From Verrucomicrobiota bacterium (lineage in GTDB: Bacteria > Verrucomicrobiota > Verrucomicrobiia > Verrucomicrobiales > Akkermansiaceae), in NCBI GenBank assembly GCA_017301995.1, contig JAFLEH010000006.1, positions 186,001-250,000 on the forward strand: DNA of 64,000 bases. The letters run 5' to 3'. How positions within the stretch are numbered: position 1 is the stretch's first letter; each line of letters starts with the position of its first letter. Shown one piece after another: positions 51,786 through 62,846 of the stretch. The notes beneath the pieces are model-generated. The model saw nothing but the letters and a program-made list of their open reading frames with translations, searched no databases and was not told the DNA's origin. The position numbers and the translations under genes were made by a program.

Positions 51786-52005
51786 CGATTGTGCCAAACC
51801 ACTTTCCGACCCGCAAACGCAGCGGAGCGGAAAACAAGGCCCCGGATGAGGATCTCTGAGCTTCGGATTTCGGGATTAACCCATCGGGCGTATGTCCGAT
51901 GGGGTTGACAGGTCCGCGCGATTTCTGGAAACTACCCGCACGGGTCCGGCGCGGTTGCCGCCGGGCTGCTTGCCGTTGATCCAAAAGCCTCAAATCCGAT
52001 CCATT

Positions 52006-53361
52006 ATGACTGACTCCGTTCGATTTCTGGGAATCGCCGCCGCGCTGGGCACTTGCGCCCTTGCGGAGGAGGCGAAAGTGAAGTTGCTCACCCTCGATCC
52101 CGGCCATTTCCATGCCGCGCTGGTACAGGCGGCGGCTTATCCGGACGTGGATCCCGTCGTCCACGTCTATGCGCCCGCCGGCGCCGATCTGGATCAGCAC
52201 CTCAAGCGGATCGAGGGCTACAACACCCGCCCGGAAAAGCCCACCGCATGGCAGGAGAAAGTCTATACCGGCCCCGACTACCTCGACCGCATGTTGGCGG
52301 AAAAGAAGGGCAATCTGGTGATCATTTCCGGGAACAACTCGCGGAAGGGCGACTACATCCTCAAGTCGGTCCAGGCCGGATACAACGTGCTTTCCGACAA
52401 ACCGCTGGCGATCAATCCCGGCGACTTCGAGAAAGTGAAACAGGCATTCGCCGAGGCGGAGAAACGCGGCGTGTTGTTATATGATATCATGACCGAGCGT
52501 TATGAGATCACCACCATCCTCCAGCGCGAGTTGTCGCGGGTGGCCGCGGTCTTCGGCGAGTTGGAAAAAGGCACCCCTGACAAACCGGCGATCACCAAGG
52601 AGAGCGTTCACCACTATTTCAAGACTGTTTCCGGCAAGCCCTTGCAGCGTCCGCCGTGGTTTTTCGACACCACCCAGCAGGGCGAGGGGATCGTCGATGT
52701 GACCACCCATCTGGTCGATCTCGTGCAGTGGGAGGCGTTTCCGGAAGTCACGCTGGGTCCGTCGGACGTGCGGATGTTGTCGGCGCGGCGCTGGGTGACG
52801 AAGCTGACGCCGGCGCAGTTTGAGAAAGCCACCGGGCTGAAAGAGTTTCCGGCCTCGCTGAAGGCCAATGTGAGCGCCGCCGGCGAACTGGATGTCTATG
52901 GCAACGGCGAGTTCACCTACACGCTGCGCGGCGTGCATGCCAAGGTTTCCGTGATCTGGAACTTCCAGGCGCCGGAGGGAGCCGGCGATACCCATTATTC
53001 GATCATGCGCGGCACCAAGGCCGACCTGGTGATCCGTCAGGGACGCGAGCAGAACTACAAGCCGACCCTCTATGTGGAGAAGAAATCCACCGTCACCGAC
53101 GGCGAGTTCGAACAGGCTCTAACCGCGGCACTCGCCGGACTGAAGGAAACCTATCCGGGGCTATCGGCCAAGCCGCTTGAGGCAACCCGTTGGGAAGTGG
53201 TGATTCCGGATCAGTTCAAGATCGGCCACGAGGCGCATTTCGCCCAGGTGGCCGCGAAATACCTGGACTTCCTCAAGGCCGGGAAACTGCCGGAGTGGGA
53301 AGTGCCCAACATTCTGACCAAGTGCCACACGATCATGGAAGCCTACAAGCTGAGCCACTGA
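52006..53361 (+). CDS. Exported Gfo/Idh/MocA-type oxidoreductase with PF16490-like C-terminal domain
   Basis: 451 aa from ATG 52006 ('MTDSVRFLGIAAALGTCALAEEAKV'), which looks like a signal peptide although the rest is an NAD(P)-type enzyme; such signal-bearing Gfo/Idh proteins are common in Planctomycetes and Verrucomicrobia. Rossmann part: 'LLTLDPGHFHAALV', 'LVIISGNNSRKGDYI', 'NVLSDKPLAI' with the family Lys of 'xDKP'. A C-terminal domain ('FFDTTQQGEGIVDVTTHLVDLVQWEAF') follows. A TTGACA box at 51905-51910 and a TTGCCG at 51970-51975 are candidate -35 elements. First gene of a three-gene set with the URO-D-like and MFS genes. Confidence 0.88.
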   Translation: MTDSVRFLGIAAALGTCALAEEAKVKLLTLDPGHFHAALVQAAAYPDVDPVVHVYAPAGADLDQHLKRIEGYNTRPEKPTAWQEKVYTGPDYLDRMLAEKKGNLVIISGNNSRKGDYILKSVQAGYNVLSDKPLAINPGDFEKVKQAFAEAEKRGVLLYDIMTERYEITTILQRELSRVAAVFGELEKGTPDKPAITKESVHHYFKTVSGKPLQRPPWFFDTTQQGEGIVDVTTHLVDLVQWEAFPEVTLGPSDVRMLSARRWVTKLTPAQFEKATGLKEFPASLKANVSAAGELDVYGNGEFTYTLRGVHAKVSVIWNFQAPEGAGDTHYSIMRGTKADLVIRQGREQNYKPTLYVEKKSTVTDGEFEQALTAALAGLKETYPGLSAKPLEATRWEVVIPDQFKIGHEAHFAQVAAKYLDFLKAGKLPEWEVPNILTKCHTIMEAYKLSH

Positions 53362-53413
53362 TACGGAGGGGAATCTCAAATCCGAAATTTCAAATCTCAA
53401 ATCCCGAATTCCT

Positions 53414-54466
53414 GTGAGGCCCGAACAATGGAGACAGTTCAAAGCGGCCGCGAAACGCGAGCCGGGTGCGGAAATCCCCTTGGCGCTGATTGTTGATAGC
53501 CCATGGATGCCGGGACACCTCGGCATCACCCACAACGATTACTATTTCGACGACACCGTATGGTTCGACGCCCACCGCCGGGTGATCGAGGAGTTTCCCG
53601 AGGCGATCCTGTTTCCTTCCTGGTGGGCGGAAATCGGCATGGCCGCCGAACCATCCGCGATGGGCGTGCGCATCCGGTTTTGGCCGCACCAGACGCCCAG
53701 CGAGGAACGGGTGCCATTCCGCCTCGAAGACCTGGCGGAACTCACCGCGCCCGACCCCACCAGCGACGGCTTCTGCCCGCTGATCCTGCGCCGCTATGCC
53801 ACGATGAAACAGCGGATCTTCGACGCCGGATACACCATGCCCGTGGTGGCGGCGCGCGGACCGCTCTGCACCGCGTCGTTTTTCCGCGGCGTCACCCCGT
53901 TCCTGATGGACCTGATGGATGAACCGGACGCCTCCAAGCGCCTGTTGGACATCTGCACCGACCTAACGATCAACTGGCTCAAGGCCCAGGCCGCGGCGAT
54001 CGGCCCCTGCGTGGAGGGCATTCTCGTGCTCGACGACATCGTCGGGATGATCGGCCCGGACGATTACGAGGAATTCGCCCATCCCTACCTGAAACGCATC
54101 TGCGACGCGTTTCCCGCGGACTGGGTGAAGGTCTATCACAATGACGCCGGTGTCGAAGCCTGCCTGGAACGTCTGCCGGACACCGGTTTCGACGCGCTCA
54201 ACTGGGGCAAACAAACCGACATCGCCCGCGCCGCGGCCCGGCTCGGCGGACGGATGACCCTCATGGGCAACGTCGCCCCGCTGGACATCGGCGTCCGCGG
54301 CACCCCGGATGAAGTCGAAGCCGCCACCCTCGACGTGCTCCGTCGGGCCGATGGCCACCCGCTTATTCTATCCGTGGGCGGCGGGGTGAGCCCCGGCATG
54401 CCCGCCGCCAACATCCGCGCGATGGCGAAGGCGCTCGATGCGTTTCTCGCCGAAAGAGTTGGCTGA
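53414..54466 (+). CDS. Uroporphyrinogen decarboxylase (URO-D)-superfamily protein
   Basis: 350 aa starting at GTG 53414. TIM-barrel URO-D fold with 'GPLCTASFFRG', 'VLDDIVGMIGPDDYEEFAHPYLKRI', 'VYHNDAGVEACLERLPDTGFDALNWG' and 'LMGNVAPLDI...GTPDEVEA'. It lacks the N-terminal RxPVWxMRQAGRY-type motif of true HemE, so it is a relative such as the MtaA/CmuA-like methyltransferases or the group found in sugar-catabolic loci. Its substrate is unknown. It lies 52 nt after the Gfo/Idh gene and 39 nt before the MFS gene, so co-transcription is likely. Confidence 0.82.
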   Translation: MRPEQWRQFKAAAKREPGAEIPLALIVDSPWMPGHLGITHNDYYFDDTVWFDAHRRVIEEFPEAILFPSWWAEIGMAAEPSAMGVRIRFWPHQTPSEERVPFRLEDLAELTAPDPTSDGFCPLILRRYATMKQRIFDAGYTMPVVAARGPLCTASFFRGVTPFLMDLMDEPDASKRLLDICTDLTINWLKAQAAAIGPCVEGILVLDDIVGMIGPDDYEEFAHPYLKRICDAFPADWVKVYHNDAGVEACLERLPDTGFDALNWGKQTDIARAAARLGGRMTLMGNVAPLDIGVRGTPDEVEAATLDVLRRADGHPLILSVGGGVSPGMPAANIRAMAKALDAFLAERVG

Positions 54467-54505
54467 TTTTCTCCGTAGAGTGCCTACCCCAAACAAACCC
54501 GATCC

Positions 54506-55905
<1,400 letters not shown>

Positions 55906-55909
<4 letters not shown>

Positions 55910-57405
55910 CCTTTCCGCTGCCACTGCCGCTCGATCTCCTCGAGCGTGCGGCCTTTGGTTTCCGGAACGAAGCGATAGACAAACAGGGAGCCAAACAGCG
56001 AAACGGCGGCGAAGATGCCGAAGATCGCCGCCGGACCGAGGTGGGCGAGCATCCACGGGAAGAGTTGCGAGAGGATGAAGCAGCCCGACCAGATTGCGGC
56101 CGTGCCGATGGCCGCCGCGATGCCGCGGATCCGGTTGGGGAAGATCTCGGCGATGATGATCCAGCAGACCGCGCCATTGCCGACGGCAAACGCGGCGATG
56201 AACACCAGCACACCACCTAACATTCCCCACAGCGCAACCGGAGAGAGCTGGATCTTGCCATCGCCGGTGGTGGTGACGACCAACAGGAACAACGCGACGA
56301 TAAACAGTTGGGCCAGGCACTGGACGAGCGAACCGAAACCGATGAGCGCCTTCCGCCCCAGTTTGTCCACCAGTCCCATCGCGAGGACGGTGAAGATCAC
56401 GTTCACCGCGCCGATGATGACTTGGAACAGATGGGCCTGCTCCGGTGTGCATCCCGAATCCTCGAAAATCCGCGGTCCGTAATACATGATCGCGTTGATC
56501 CCACAGAATTGCGAGCATAGGGCCAGCGTGACGGCGATCAGCAGCGGGAAGCGAAACTTCAGCAACTCGCCAAATCCGCCTTGCTCGCCACCCAGGCTCG
56601 CGCGGATTTCCGCGATTTCGGAGTCGGCCCGATCGGCGCCGCTGATTCGTGAGATCACGGTCCGCGCCGCATCGTCCTTGCCGCGCATCACCAGCCAGCG
56701 CGGGCTTTCCGCCGTGATTAGGGCGATCGCACCCAGCAGCACCGCCGGTGCCAGGCCGAGCCCGAACATCCAACGCCACCCGGTTTCCACCGCCCATGCG
56801 GCATCGCCCCACGAAAGGATCATCCGGTTGACGAAGAACACCGCGAAGATCCCGGTGACAATCGCCATTTGATAGCCCGCGACAAGGCGTCCGCGAATCC
56901 GTTCCGGAGCTATCTCCGCCAGATAGGTCGGCGCGACCATCGAGGAAATCCCGATTCCGAGCCCACCTATCAACCGCATCAGCGCGTATTGGTTGAACAC
57001 CGGATCGGCGCTGCCGAAATGCGTGCCCAGCAGATTGCCGACCGCCGCGATCACCGCCCCGAAGGCGTCCGCCAGAACGCGCAGGCCGAGGCCGTTCAGC
57101 TTTTCGGGAAACGCGCAGCCGACCGCCGATAGCGTGAACAGCGCGGCGCAACTGAAGAGGATCTTTTTGCGGCCCGCCCAATCCGCCAGCGGGCCGGCGA
57201 TCAGCGCGCCCGCGAGGCACCCTAGCAAAACGCACGACGCCGCCCAACCGGTCTGCAGTTCGTCGAGCCGGAAATGCCGCTGCAGCAGACCTTCCGCTCC
57301 GGACACCACGGCGGTGTCGTAGCCGAACAGCAGGCCGCCGAGCGCGGCGGAAAGCGCGAGCAGAATCAGATAGGCCGGGTTGTGCTTGTTGGGGTGGGTT
57401 GTCAT
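55906..57405 (-). CDS. MFS sugar porter (XylE/GLUT-like)
   Basis: 499 aa from ATG 57405. Sugar porter signatures: 'GGLLFGYDTAVVSGAEG', 'GPLADWAGRKKIL', 'RLIGGLGIGISSMVAPTYLAEIAPERIRGRLVAGYQ', 'ESPRWL', 'QFCGINAIMYYGPRIF' and 'RFVPETKGRTLEEIE' at the end. Expected to import a monosaccharide with protons; the QFCGIN variation of the QQxxG sugar-binding motif is visible. It lies 25 nt downstream of a GH38-like mannosidase gene, which suggests mannose or a related sugar. A longer in-frame start upstream is less likely. Confidence 0.93.
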
Positions 57406-57430
57406 CCGGGTGGTTGGGGGTTGGTTTGAA

Positions 57431-60088
57431 TCAGTTGAGAACAAAGCTGGCCGGCGCGAAGCGTCCGAGCGGCAGCGTGAAATGGTTGTCCTTCACCTCT
57501 ATCGGCGTTCCGGCGGGTTCGCCGCGCAGATTGACCGGAGAGGCGGTGGAGAATCCGGGCGGCAGGGTTACTGTTAGTTCGCCGGACCCGCCGGCCATTT
57601 CCCAAAGTCGCAGCAGGGTTCCGTTCCCGTCCGGATTGCCGCCGAAGGCGGTGACCGCCACGCCTTCCCGCGAAACCCGAATGCCTTCGCGGCTGGCGGG
57701 AAGCGCGCCGCCGCCGACGGCGGCGACTGCGGTTAGAGGATTGCGCGCGGCAAGCGCCATGGATGCGAGAGCCTGTTCCGCAGGGATGCCGGAATCGAAG
57801 AAGGTCAGGCGCACGCGCGAACCCCATGTGCCGGGATACCAATATCGGAAATTGGTATTCCACTGATTGTTATACAAATTCAGATAGATAATCGGATCCT
57901 TGGGCTGATAGTCGGTGGAAAATTTCCAAACTCCGGGGCGTCCGAGACTGACCAGCGGATGGTCGATGGGGCAAACGGCCACGCCGGAACCGTTGGCGTC
58001 GGCCAGGGTCACGCCATTGCCCACCGAATACAAATCGCGGTTCGCGCCGGGCAGAATGTCGGTGGCCGGATCCATCACGCCGAGCTGCCGGTGGACTTTG
58101 AAAACCGGATGGTTGATCCGGAACGGCAGGCACAACCAATCGGCCTCGGGCCAGTTGTCCTTGGCCTTGTCGTGGAGGGTGATTTCGAGGTCGATGTAGG
58201 GTAGCTCGTCGGGCAGCGTGATCCGCAACGAGGAGGCGGGCAGATGGTTCGCCGGATCCGCCGGGCAGTCGAGTGTCGCGGTCTGTCCGGTGGCGTCGCG
58301 GAGTTGGGCCAGCTTGGCATTCCGCGATGTGGCGGCGCGATAGGGGACTTTGTCGGATGAAACCATGCCGGGCTTGTGCATGCCGGGATGCGGCCATTCG
58401 CCTTTGGCACCGAAACTCCCGAACGCGCGGCCGGCCTGATAGGTGACGGTGTAGTCGAGCGTTTGCTCGTAAGTGAAACGCTCGTTGAGGTATTGGCCGA
58501 GGCCACGGGCGGCGGATCCGTCGATCCACTCCCGGCCGGTTTTCTTGTCCACGAGTGAAACGATGGTGGCCTTGGCCGGGTCGATTTTGATTTGATAGAA
58601 CCGGTTTTCGATGACCGATCCGGTGGCGGCGGACGTGCTTTCCGGTTTGGCCAACGGCGGTAATGTCAGATAGCCGGACGCGGGAACATCCTTGGCAAAG
58701 CGGCGGACTCCGTTCAGTTCGACGATTCCGGAGCGTGGCCATGGCAGCGGATTGCAGACAATCCACGATCCTGCCGGAGCCGATACCTGTTGGGCCAGAG
58801 TGCCGAGGTTGTCGGCGGCGATCTTGCGGACGGTGGCTTCCGCTTGGCGGATGTAGTCGGTTTTGTCCTCCCACGAGCCTTCGAGATTGGCGATCAAATT
58901 CGGGTTGGTTTGTTTGAAAGCCTCTCCATAGCCGTTGACGGCGGGCGCCATGCCCCAGGTGTGCTCGCCATAGAGGAGGATGTTCTCGTAGGCGCCCGCG
59001 ACTTCTCCGACGACGGCGGGAACCTTGCAACCCCATGCCCGCAGGTGGGTGTTGAGCGCCTCGGCGGACGCCACGAGCGGATGGATCTCCCTCGATATGC
59101 GGGTGCCGCCGGGATCGGACATGATTCCATGAATCCAGGTATCCGGCATCTCCGCTTTGACCACCGGCAGGTCGGGATTTTCGGATAGAACCGCGTTGGC
59201 GAAATCGTCCATGGTTCCCATGCGGAAACGGACACCCGGCAGGCGCGCGGCGGCATCGGCGAAGAGCGCCTTCACCTGATCGGCGCGCGGCGGTCCGGAA
59301 TTGTCAGGCGTGACAATGATGGCCGGCCACACGCGGTGGGGCCATCCTTTTGGGGGCAATAGCTTGTCACCGATCATCGGCTCCTTGCTGAAATTGACCG
59401 GCGACCGCCATTCGTTGGGCATCAGCGCGGTGCAACTGCTGTAGTAGGACGAATAGAGTGTTAGAACGCGCGAGCCATCGGGGCCTTCCCACCAGAACAA
59501 CCCCGGCGTGCGCACATAGCCGCTCGGCCAGTTGCAGCCGATGTGCATGAACTTCACACCGCCGCGGGAAAGGACGGTCGCCAGCGCGGAACCGTGCGAT
59601 GGAACATCGGTCATCTTGCCGGATATCGGCAGCGGCATTCCATGATCGCGCGCGAGTTTCGACGAAAAGCAAAACCCGCGCGCCATTTCCTCCGGTTCAC
59701 AGGCATCGGATTCCAGCGTGAATGGCAAAGCGTGGATGCGGAATTTCCCCTCTGCCAGATAGGTATCCAACCGCCGCTTGCGTTCGGGGTTTTGGCCCGG
59801 CCAGTCTTCGAGCACCTTGGCCATCACCCATCCCGGCGCGGTCCATGCGAACTGCTGGTCGGGAGGAAGATCCTTGCATTGGTCCATGATGTCCATCGCC
59901 TGATCGATCATCCGCGTTCGGTAGTGGGGGATGAGATCCTTGATCCGGTGGGTGTAGCCGAGGTCGAAGTGGGTTTTGCAAACCACGATCACTTCCTTCA
60001 GGTTGGGCCATTCCGGATTGGCGGGAGCCGTTTTGGGAGCGGCTTGGAGCGAAATGGAGCAGGCAAGACAGATGGCGGCGGCTTTCAT
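57431..60088 (-). CDS. Secreted GH38-like alpha-mannosidase, paralogue 1
   Basis: 885 aa. Signal peptide 'MKAAAICLACSISLQAA'. GH38-like catalytic domain: 'KTHFDLGYTH' with zinc ligands H40 and D42, 'GKMTDVPSHGSAL' in the place of the usual nucleophile-bearing loop, and 'LYGEHTWGMA' with the later zinc-binding His. Central and C-terminal beta-sandwich domains follow ('IENRFYQIKIDPAKATIVSLVDKKTGRE', 'WLCLPFRI', 'IIYLNLYNNQWNTNF'). Predicted retaining glycosidase cleaving alpha-mannosides, outside the cytoplasm. The mate gene starts 16 nt upstream, the sugar porter 25 nt downstream: one minus-strand operon. Confidence 0.85.
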   Translation of the reverse strand: MKAAAICLACSISLQAAPKTAPANPEWPNLKEVIVVCKTHFDLGYTHRIKDLIPHYRTRMIDQAMDIMDQCKDLPPDQQFAWTAPGWVMAKVLEDWPGQNPERKRRLDTYLAEGKFRIHALPFTLESDACEPEEMARGFCFSSKLARDHGMPLPISGKMTDVPSHGSALATVLSRGGVKFMHIGCNWPSGYVRTPGLFWWEGPDGSRVLTLYSSYYSSCTALMPNEWRSPVNFSKEPMIGDKLLPPKGWPHRVWPAIIVTPDNSGPPRADQVKALFADAAARLPGVRFRMGTMDDFANAVLSENPDLPVVKAEMPDTWIHGIMSDPGGTRISREIHPLVASAEALNTHLRAWGCKVPAVVGEVAGAYENILLYGEHTWGMAPAVNGYGEAFKQTNPNLIANLEGSWEDKTDYIRQAEATVRKIAADNLGTLAQQVSAPAGSWIVCNPLPWPRSGIVELNGVRRFAKDVPASGYLTLPPLAKPESTSAATGSVIENRFYQIKIDPAKATIVSLVDKKTGREWIDGSAARGLGQYLNERFTYEQTLDYTVTYQAGRAFGSFGAKGEWPHPGMHKPGMVSSDKVPYRAATSRNAKLAQLRDATGQTATLDCPADPANHLPASSLRITLPDELPYIDLEITLHDKAKDNWPEADWLCLPFRINHPVFKVHRQLGVMDPATDILPGANRDLYSVGNGVTLADANGSGVAVCPIDHPLVSLGRPGVWKFSTDYQPKDPIIYLNLYNNQWNTNFRYWYPGTWGSRVRLTFFDSGIPAEQALASMALAARNPLTAVAAVGGGALPASREGIRVSREGVAVTAFGGNPDGNGTLLRLWEMAGGSGELTVTLPPGFSTASPVNLRGEPAGTPIEVKDNHFTLPLGRFAPASFVLN

Positions 60089-60104
60089 TGCAATCGATGA
60101 TGGA

Positions 60105-62846
60105 TCAGTTCAGAAGGAAACTGGCTGGCGCGTAGCAGCCGAGCGGTGTGGTGAAATGGCCGTCCTTCACCTCTAACGGTGTGCCGGCGGGTTCGCCGCG
60201 CAAATTGACCGGAGTGGCGTTGGAGAATCCGGGCGGAAGACCTATTGTTAGGTTTCCCGAGGTGCCCGATTGTTCCCACACGCGGAGCACCGTTCCCGTG
60301 CCGTCGGGATTGGGACCAAATGCCGTTAGAGCGACGCCCTTGCGTGATAGCGAAACTCCGGATTGCGTCGGTGGGAGAAGGCCCGGTTGGGCGGCGGAAC
60401 GGCCTGCCGCCAGCGGCACCCGCGCTTCCATGGCGGGTGTGAAAAGCGATGCCTCCGAGGCAAACCGATCAAACGCCCAGATCCGCACCCGCGATGACAT
60501 TTTCCGGCCATCGCCCACCCATGCGGCGAAGTTCGTTCTCCAGTGGTTGTTATAGAGATTCAGATAGATCGATGGAACGGTCGGCTCGTAGCGTGGCGCG
60601 AATTTGTATTCTCCCGGCATGCCGAGGCTGACCACGGGGGAATCGAGCGGGCAGACGCCCGCGCCCGCACCGGTTTCGCCGTCATAGACCGCGGCTCCGG
60701 TCTGAACCCACGAGTTGTGATGGTTCGCGTTCTCCACCCGGATGTCGGAGACCGGATCGAGATCGCCGCCCAGCTTGCCGAGGCGGAATTTCGGGTGTTC
60801 CACCTTGAACGGGAGACAGATCCAGGCGGCTTCCGGCCACGAATCCGGCTGCTTCCGCCAATCGACGGTTAGATCAGCGGCGGGCTCGGCGGCCGGCAGG
60901 GTCAGCCGGATGGTGATATGTTGGGGTTGGCCGGATCCTTCGAGCGTGCCGGTCATCACCGCGGAGACGTCGATCGCGGTGCGTTTCACGGTTAGGGAAA
61001 GGTTCCGTGCCATTGCCGCGGAGTAGGGGACGTCGCGGGGCATGTCGTAGGCGGTGAATGCGAAACGGTGGGCGCGGTATTGCGGATAGAGCGAGGCATT
61101 CAGCCAGTCTTCGAGATTCTGCCAGGAGAAGCGTTCGTGGAGATACGCTCCGAATCCGTGGGGTGCCGAAGCATCCACCAATTCCCGGCCGCTGCGTTTG
61201 TCGATCAGGCTGGCGACACAGCCCCGTTGCGGATCGAGGACCGCTTTGAAGAATGGACTTTCGATGGTGTTGGTTGCCAGGTCCGCAACGAGTTGCGGGG
61301 GCTGGGGGGATTCGTTAGTGACCACATAGGCCCGATATCCGAGAGGGGGCACATCGCGGGCGACAAAGCGGCGGATCCGGTCCGGTGTCTCGATCCCGGG
61401 GCCTTCCGCCACGCAGGCCACGGGAGGACCGCCGTCAGCCGGTTTGAGGGCACTTCCGGAGGGGAAATGGAACGCGTTGACGACAACCTCGCCATCGCGG
61501 GTCCATGGCAGCGGGTTGTACACCACAATGCGATGACCTTTGACCGCGACATGGTCGGCGAGCGTGGCCATGGCCTCACGGTAGGGCTCGTCGGTTAGCT
61601 CGGAGGCTTTCCTCGCGTAACCGATGTGGTCGTTCCAGGAATCCTCCATGGCGCGGAAATTCGGTGGCAGTCCTTCGTTCCAGAGTTTGTCCCAATCCTT
61701 GCCCCATGGGAGTTTCACGTAGTGCTGGTTGGCAAGCCCCCACGTGTGTTCGCAGTAAAGCCCCGCCTGATCGTAAGCCATGTCCACGGTGGCCCGCAGG
61801 TCCGGACGGTGGATTCCCCAAGCGCGTTCGAGGGTGTTCAGGGAATCGAGTGCACCTATCCGCAGGCGGCCGGTGCGGGCGAGTTTGGCACCCTCGGGCA
61901 TCGACATTGTCCCATGGATCCACGGATCGGGGATGTCGCTGCGGACAACCGGGAGGCCGTCCAGCTTTTCGGCGAGCATCAGCCGCGCGAAATCATCCAG
62001 GGTGCCGACTTTTGCGCGGATTCCCCGCTCCTGATAGAACGCGAGGTCGCGGGCGACGGTTTCGGGCGGGGGCGGCCCCTGGTTGTCGCCGGTCATGCTG
62101 AGATTGAGCCAGCATTTGAAGGGCCAATCGGCGGGCGGGAGCGCGCCGGTTCCGTAGTTGTTGTTATAAAGTGTTAGCAACCGCGAACCATCTGGACCTT
62201 CCCACCAGAAGACGGGCGGCAGATCGAACGACTTGTTCACCAGCGGCCCGCCCATGTGATAGAAACGGATTCCGGCGTGGGTCAGCAGGGTGGGGGTGAT
62301 CCAGGACTGGCCGGGAACATCGGTCATCTTTGCGGAGATCGAAAGCGGCTGCCCGAGGTCGCGTGCGAGCTTTGACGAGATTGTTAGCCCGCGCACCAGA
62401 TCCTCCGGTTCGGCGATCTCGGTGTGGGTGGTGTAGGGATAGCCATGGATCGCGATGTTTCCGGCGCGGATGGCGTCCTCGATGGCCTTCCTCCTTTGCG
62501 GATCCTGACCTTCCCACAGAATCTCCCGCATCGGGAATCCGGATAGGGTCCACACGAACTGGCGGTCCTTCGGTTGGCCCTTGTTGCGTTCGATGGCGGT
62601 CAGAAGACGGTCGGCCATCTCGGTGCGGTATTCATGGATCACCTCGCTGGCTCTGGCCGTGTAGCCGATGTCGAAGTGGGTCTTGTAAACGATGACGACC
62701 TCGCTGACGGCGGCGGCGGGTTTCGCGGGAACGGCCGCCTTGGCGTCCGATTTCGGAATGGTGGAGTCCGTTCCGTAATCCGCCGCCGCAAGCGGGATGA
62801 GGGACCCGGCCAGAAGGATGGAACTGAGGATGGCGGTTGGTGTCAC
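60105..62846 (-). CDS. Secreted GH38-like alpha-mannosidase, paralogue 2
   Basis: 913 aa from a GTG at 62846 that overlaps the stop of the next upstream gene by 4 nt (GTGA). The start opens a signal peptide ('MTPTAILSSILLAGSLIPLAAA'). The frame is open much further upstream, but that part is the shadow of the neighbouring paralogue. Catalytic motifs 'KTHFDIGYTA' (H57, D59), 'AKMTDVPGQSWI' and 'LYCEHTWGLA' match paralogue 1, as do 'SIYLNLYNNHWRTNF' and the C-terminal 'YAPASFLLN' (compare 'FAPASFVLN'). Likely acts on a different linkage or sugar from its neighbours; specificity is unknown. Confidence 0.85.
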   Translation of the reverse strand: MTPTAILSSILLAGSLIPLAAADYGTDSTIPKSDAKAAVPAKPAAAVSEVVIVYKTHFDIGYTARASEVIHEYRTEMADRLLTAIERNKGQPKDRQFVWTLSGFPMREILWEGQDPQRRKAIEDAIRAGNIAIHGYPYTTHTEIAEPEDLVRGLTISSKLARDLGQPLSISAKMTDVPGQSWITPTLLTHAGIRFYHMGGPLVNKSFDLPPVFWWEGPDGSRLLTLYNNNYGTGALPPADWPFKCWLNLSMTGDNQGPPPPETVARDLAFYQERGIRAKVGTLDDFARLMLAEKLDGLPVVRSDIPDPWIHGTMSMPEGAKLARTGRLRIGALDSLNTLERAWGIHRPDLRATVDMAYDQAGLYCEHTWGLANQHYVKLPWGKDWDKLWNEGLPPNFRAMEDSWNDHIGYARKASELTDEPYREAMATLADHVAVKGHRIVVYNPLPWTRDGEVVVNAFHFPSGSALKPADGGPPVACVAEGPGIETPDRIRRFVARDVPPLGYRAYVVTNESPQPPQLVADLATNTIESPFFKAVLDPQRGCVASLIDKRSGRELVDASAPHGFGAYLHERFSWQNLEDWLNASLYPQYRAHRFAFTAYDMPRDVPYSAAMARNLSLTVKRTAIDVSAVMTGTLEGSGQPQHITIRLTLPAAEPAADLTVDWRKQPDSWPEAAWICLPFKVEHPKFRLGKLGGDLDPVSDIRVENANHHNSWVQTGAAVYDGETGAGAGVCPLDSPVVSLGMPGEYKFAPRYEPTVPSIYLNLYNNHWRTNFAAWVGDGRKMSSRVRIWAFDRFASEASLFTPAMEARVPLAAGRSAAQPGLLPPTQSGVSLSRKGVALTAFGPNPDGTGTVLRVWEQSGTSGNLTIGLPPGFSNATPVNLRGEPAGTPLEVKDGHFTTPLGCYAPASFLLN

